Assembly: GCA_031274665.1 (NCBI GenBank)
Contig: JAISPV010000066.1
Coordinates: forward strand, 1 to 6,671
DNA: 6,671 nt
Direction of reading: 5' to 3'
From: Candidatus Methanoplasma sp.
GTDB taxonomy: Archaea; Thermoplasmatota; Thermoplasmata; Methanomassiliicoccales; Methanomethylophilaceae
The notes under the pieces were generated by a model, which saw only the letters and a list, made by a program, of their open reading frames with translations, was not told the origin of the DNA and did not search any database. Below, one piece after another: positions 6,033-6,671 of the stretch (positions within the stretch are counted from its first letter, which is position 1; each line of letters begins with the position of its first letter). Position numbers and translations under genes: made by a program.

Positions 6033-6311
6033 TCAGGCCCAGGCCGCGATGCCGAACATGAAGGACATTACCGACGTCAGGATACCCGCCCCGGCCAGGC
6101 CCATGTATTTGAGTCTGTCATTTGTGGGGAAGTGGTTCGCATGGCTCATTGTGAACCCTCCTGCAACCATACCTATTGCGCCCAGAATAACAGATATTAA
6201 TGCCATATCCGAAAAAGCGAACAATATTACTGTACCGACAACACCGCAGAATAGAGAGAATAACCCGAATCCCAGAGGGTTCCTCGGAATATCGTTGTAA
6301 TCATAATTCAT
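6033..6311 (-). CDS. Small three-helix membrane protein (DUF4190-like)
   Basis: 92-aa hydrophobic protein with a short polar N-terminus (MNYDYNDIPRNP) and three likely membrane helices at about 13-32, 36-55 and 69-91. The loop SHANHFPTNDRLKY lies between helices 2 and 3. The pattern of a Gly-rich pair of helices followed by a third resembles DUF4190-type proteins, but I make that match by eye. There is no signal peptide or catalytic motif, and the function is unknown. The ATG at 6311 has AAGGTG (6321-6326) 9 nt upstream, plus a TATA-like box, which fixes the start. It is followed 12 nt later by the CxxCxxCC protein, probably in one transcript. Confidence 0.72.
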   Translation of the reverse strand: MNYDYNDIPRNPLGFGLFSLFCGVVGTVILFAFSDMALISVILGAIGMVAGGFTMSHANHFPTNDRLKYMGLAGAGILTSVMSFMFGIAAWA

Positions 6312-6344
6312 CTTGCGTTACACCTTGGACTCTGAACCCCATCA

Positions 6345-6355
6345 ACAAATAAAGA
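6345..6355 (-). promoter_or_regulatory. Putative TATA box of the small membrane protein / CxxCxxCC unit
   Basis: TCTTTATTTGT on the minus strand in the 52-bp gap after the methyltransferase stop. A start about 25 nt downstream would be near 6325-6328, just at or before the AAGGTG ribosome binding site. Confidence 0.4.
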
Positions 6356-6363
6356 CATTCCCC

Positions 6364-6671
6364 TCATCCGGGCAGGCGGAACAGACATTCCATCCTTACC
6401 CTGACGGCGCCGAACCGCATGGTCTCGTCCTTCCTTTCGCAACTGATCATCTCGAACCCTTTGAACCTCTCTTTCATTTCATCTTCGGTATAATATCTGT
6501 ATTCTATGCCGTTGCCTCTCTTGTCCCTGTCCCTGCCTTCGGACCTCATATCCCCGACGGCGAACGACCTCACGAACACCGCCCCGCCGGGCACCAGCAC
6601 CCTCGAAATCTCTTTCACCGTGTCACCGAGCTGTATATCGTTCAGATGTTCCAGTATGTGGACGGCGGTCA
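6364..6671 (-). CDS. Class I SAM-dependent methyltransferase (N-terminus beyond right edge)
   Basis: C-terminal 101 residues of a Rossmann-fold methyltransferase, reading TAVHILEHLNDI from the window edge. HILEHLND is the region after strand 4, and KEISRVLVPGGAVFVRSF is the typical strand-5 segment (RVLxPGG). YYTEDEMKERF at visible residues 60-70 and the following strands are the usual C-terminal half of methyltransf_11-type enzymes. The SAM-binding GxGxG motif and the acidic loop lie outside the window, so neither the substrate nor the integrity of the gene can be judged. A GTG at 6618 is inside the conserved domain and is not the true start. The gene ends 52 nt before the small membrane protein. 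Confidence 0.85.
   Translation of the reverse strand, partial: TAVHILEHLNDIQLGDTVKEISRVLVPGGAVFVRSFAVGDMRSEGRDRDKRGNGIEYRYYTEDEMKERFKGFEMISCERKDETMRFGAVRVRMECLFRLPG

Noticed and set aside
6364..6618. Complete 84-aa protein starting at GTG 6618
   Set aside because: The frame stays open to the window edge, and the upstream residues (TAVHILEHLND) continue the methyltransferase fold, so this is the tail of a larger gene.

Overview
The window looks like a piece of an archaeal chromosome, most likely from a methanogen and possibly one related to Methanomassiliicoccales. The taxon is an inference. It rests on TATA-like boxes in place of bacterial -35/-10 promoters, archaeal-style codon use (many AGG and ATA codons), GGAGG-type ribosome binding sites, and a three-subunit 2-ketoisovalerate:ferredoxin oxidoreductase (VOR) laid out as in methanogens. 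None of the eight stop codons visible is TAG (seven TGA, one TAA). This fits a TAG-avoiding lineage but does not prove it.

Left two thirds (1-4614, all minus strand). In order of transcription this holds vorC (two-cluster ferredoxin subunit), vorB (alpha subunit), vorA (fused TPP-binding beta and gamma subunits), a 116-bp gap with its own promoter, an XRE-cupin regulator, and an AMP-forming acyl-CoA synthetase that runs off the left edge. vorC and vorB are 1 nt apart, vorB and vorA overlap in ATGA, and the regulator and synthetase are 9 nt apart. The enzymes form a plausible module interconverting branched-chain or aryl acids, their CoA esters and the matching 2-oxoacids. An acid is activated to acyl-CoA with ATP, and VOR either reductively carboxylates the acyl-CoA to a 2-oxoacid (amino acid synthesis from scavenged acids) or runs in the oxidative direction. 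The regulator probably senses a metabolite of this pathway. An imperfect dyad lies between its TATA box and start codon, and part of that dyad recurs (10 of 11 bases) beside the vorC TATA box.

Middle (4615-5505). A 111-bp divergent promoter region separates vorC from a plus-strand alpha/beta hydrolase with an intact Ser-Asp-His triad.

Right end (5496-6671, minus strand). In order of transcription: the C-terminal part of a class I SAM-dependent methyltransferase entering from the right edge, a 92-aa three-helix membrane protein with its own putative promoter, and a CxxCxxCC (YkgJ-type) cysteine-cluster protein whose 3' end overlaps the hydrolase tail-to-tail by 10 bp. There is no gene-free stretch over about 120 bp. 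I saw no tRNA, rRNA, mobile element or CRISPR array.
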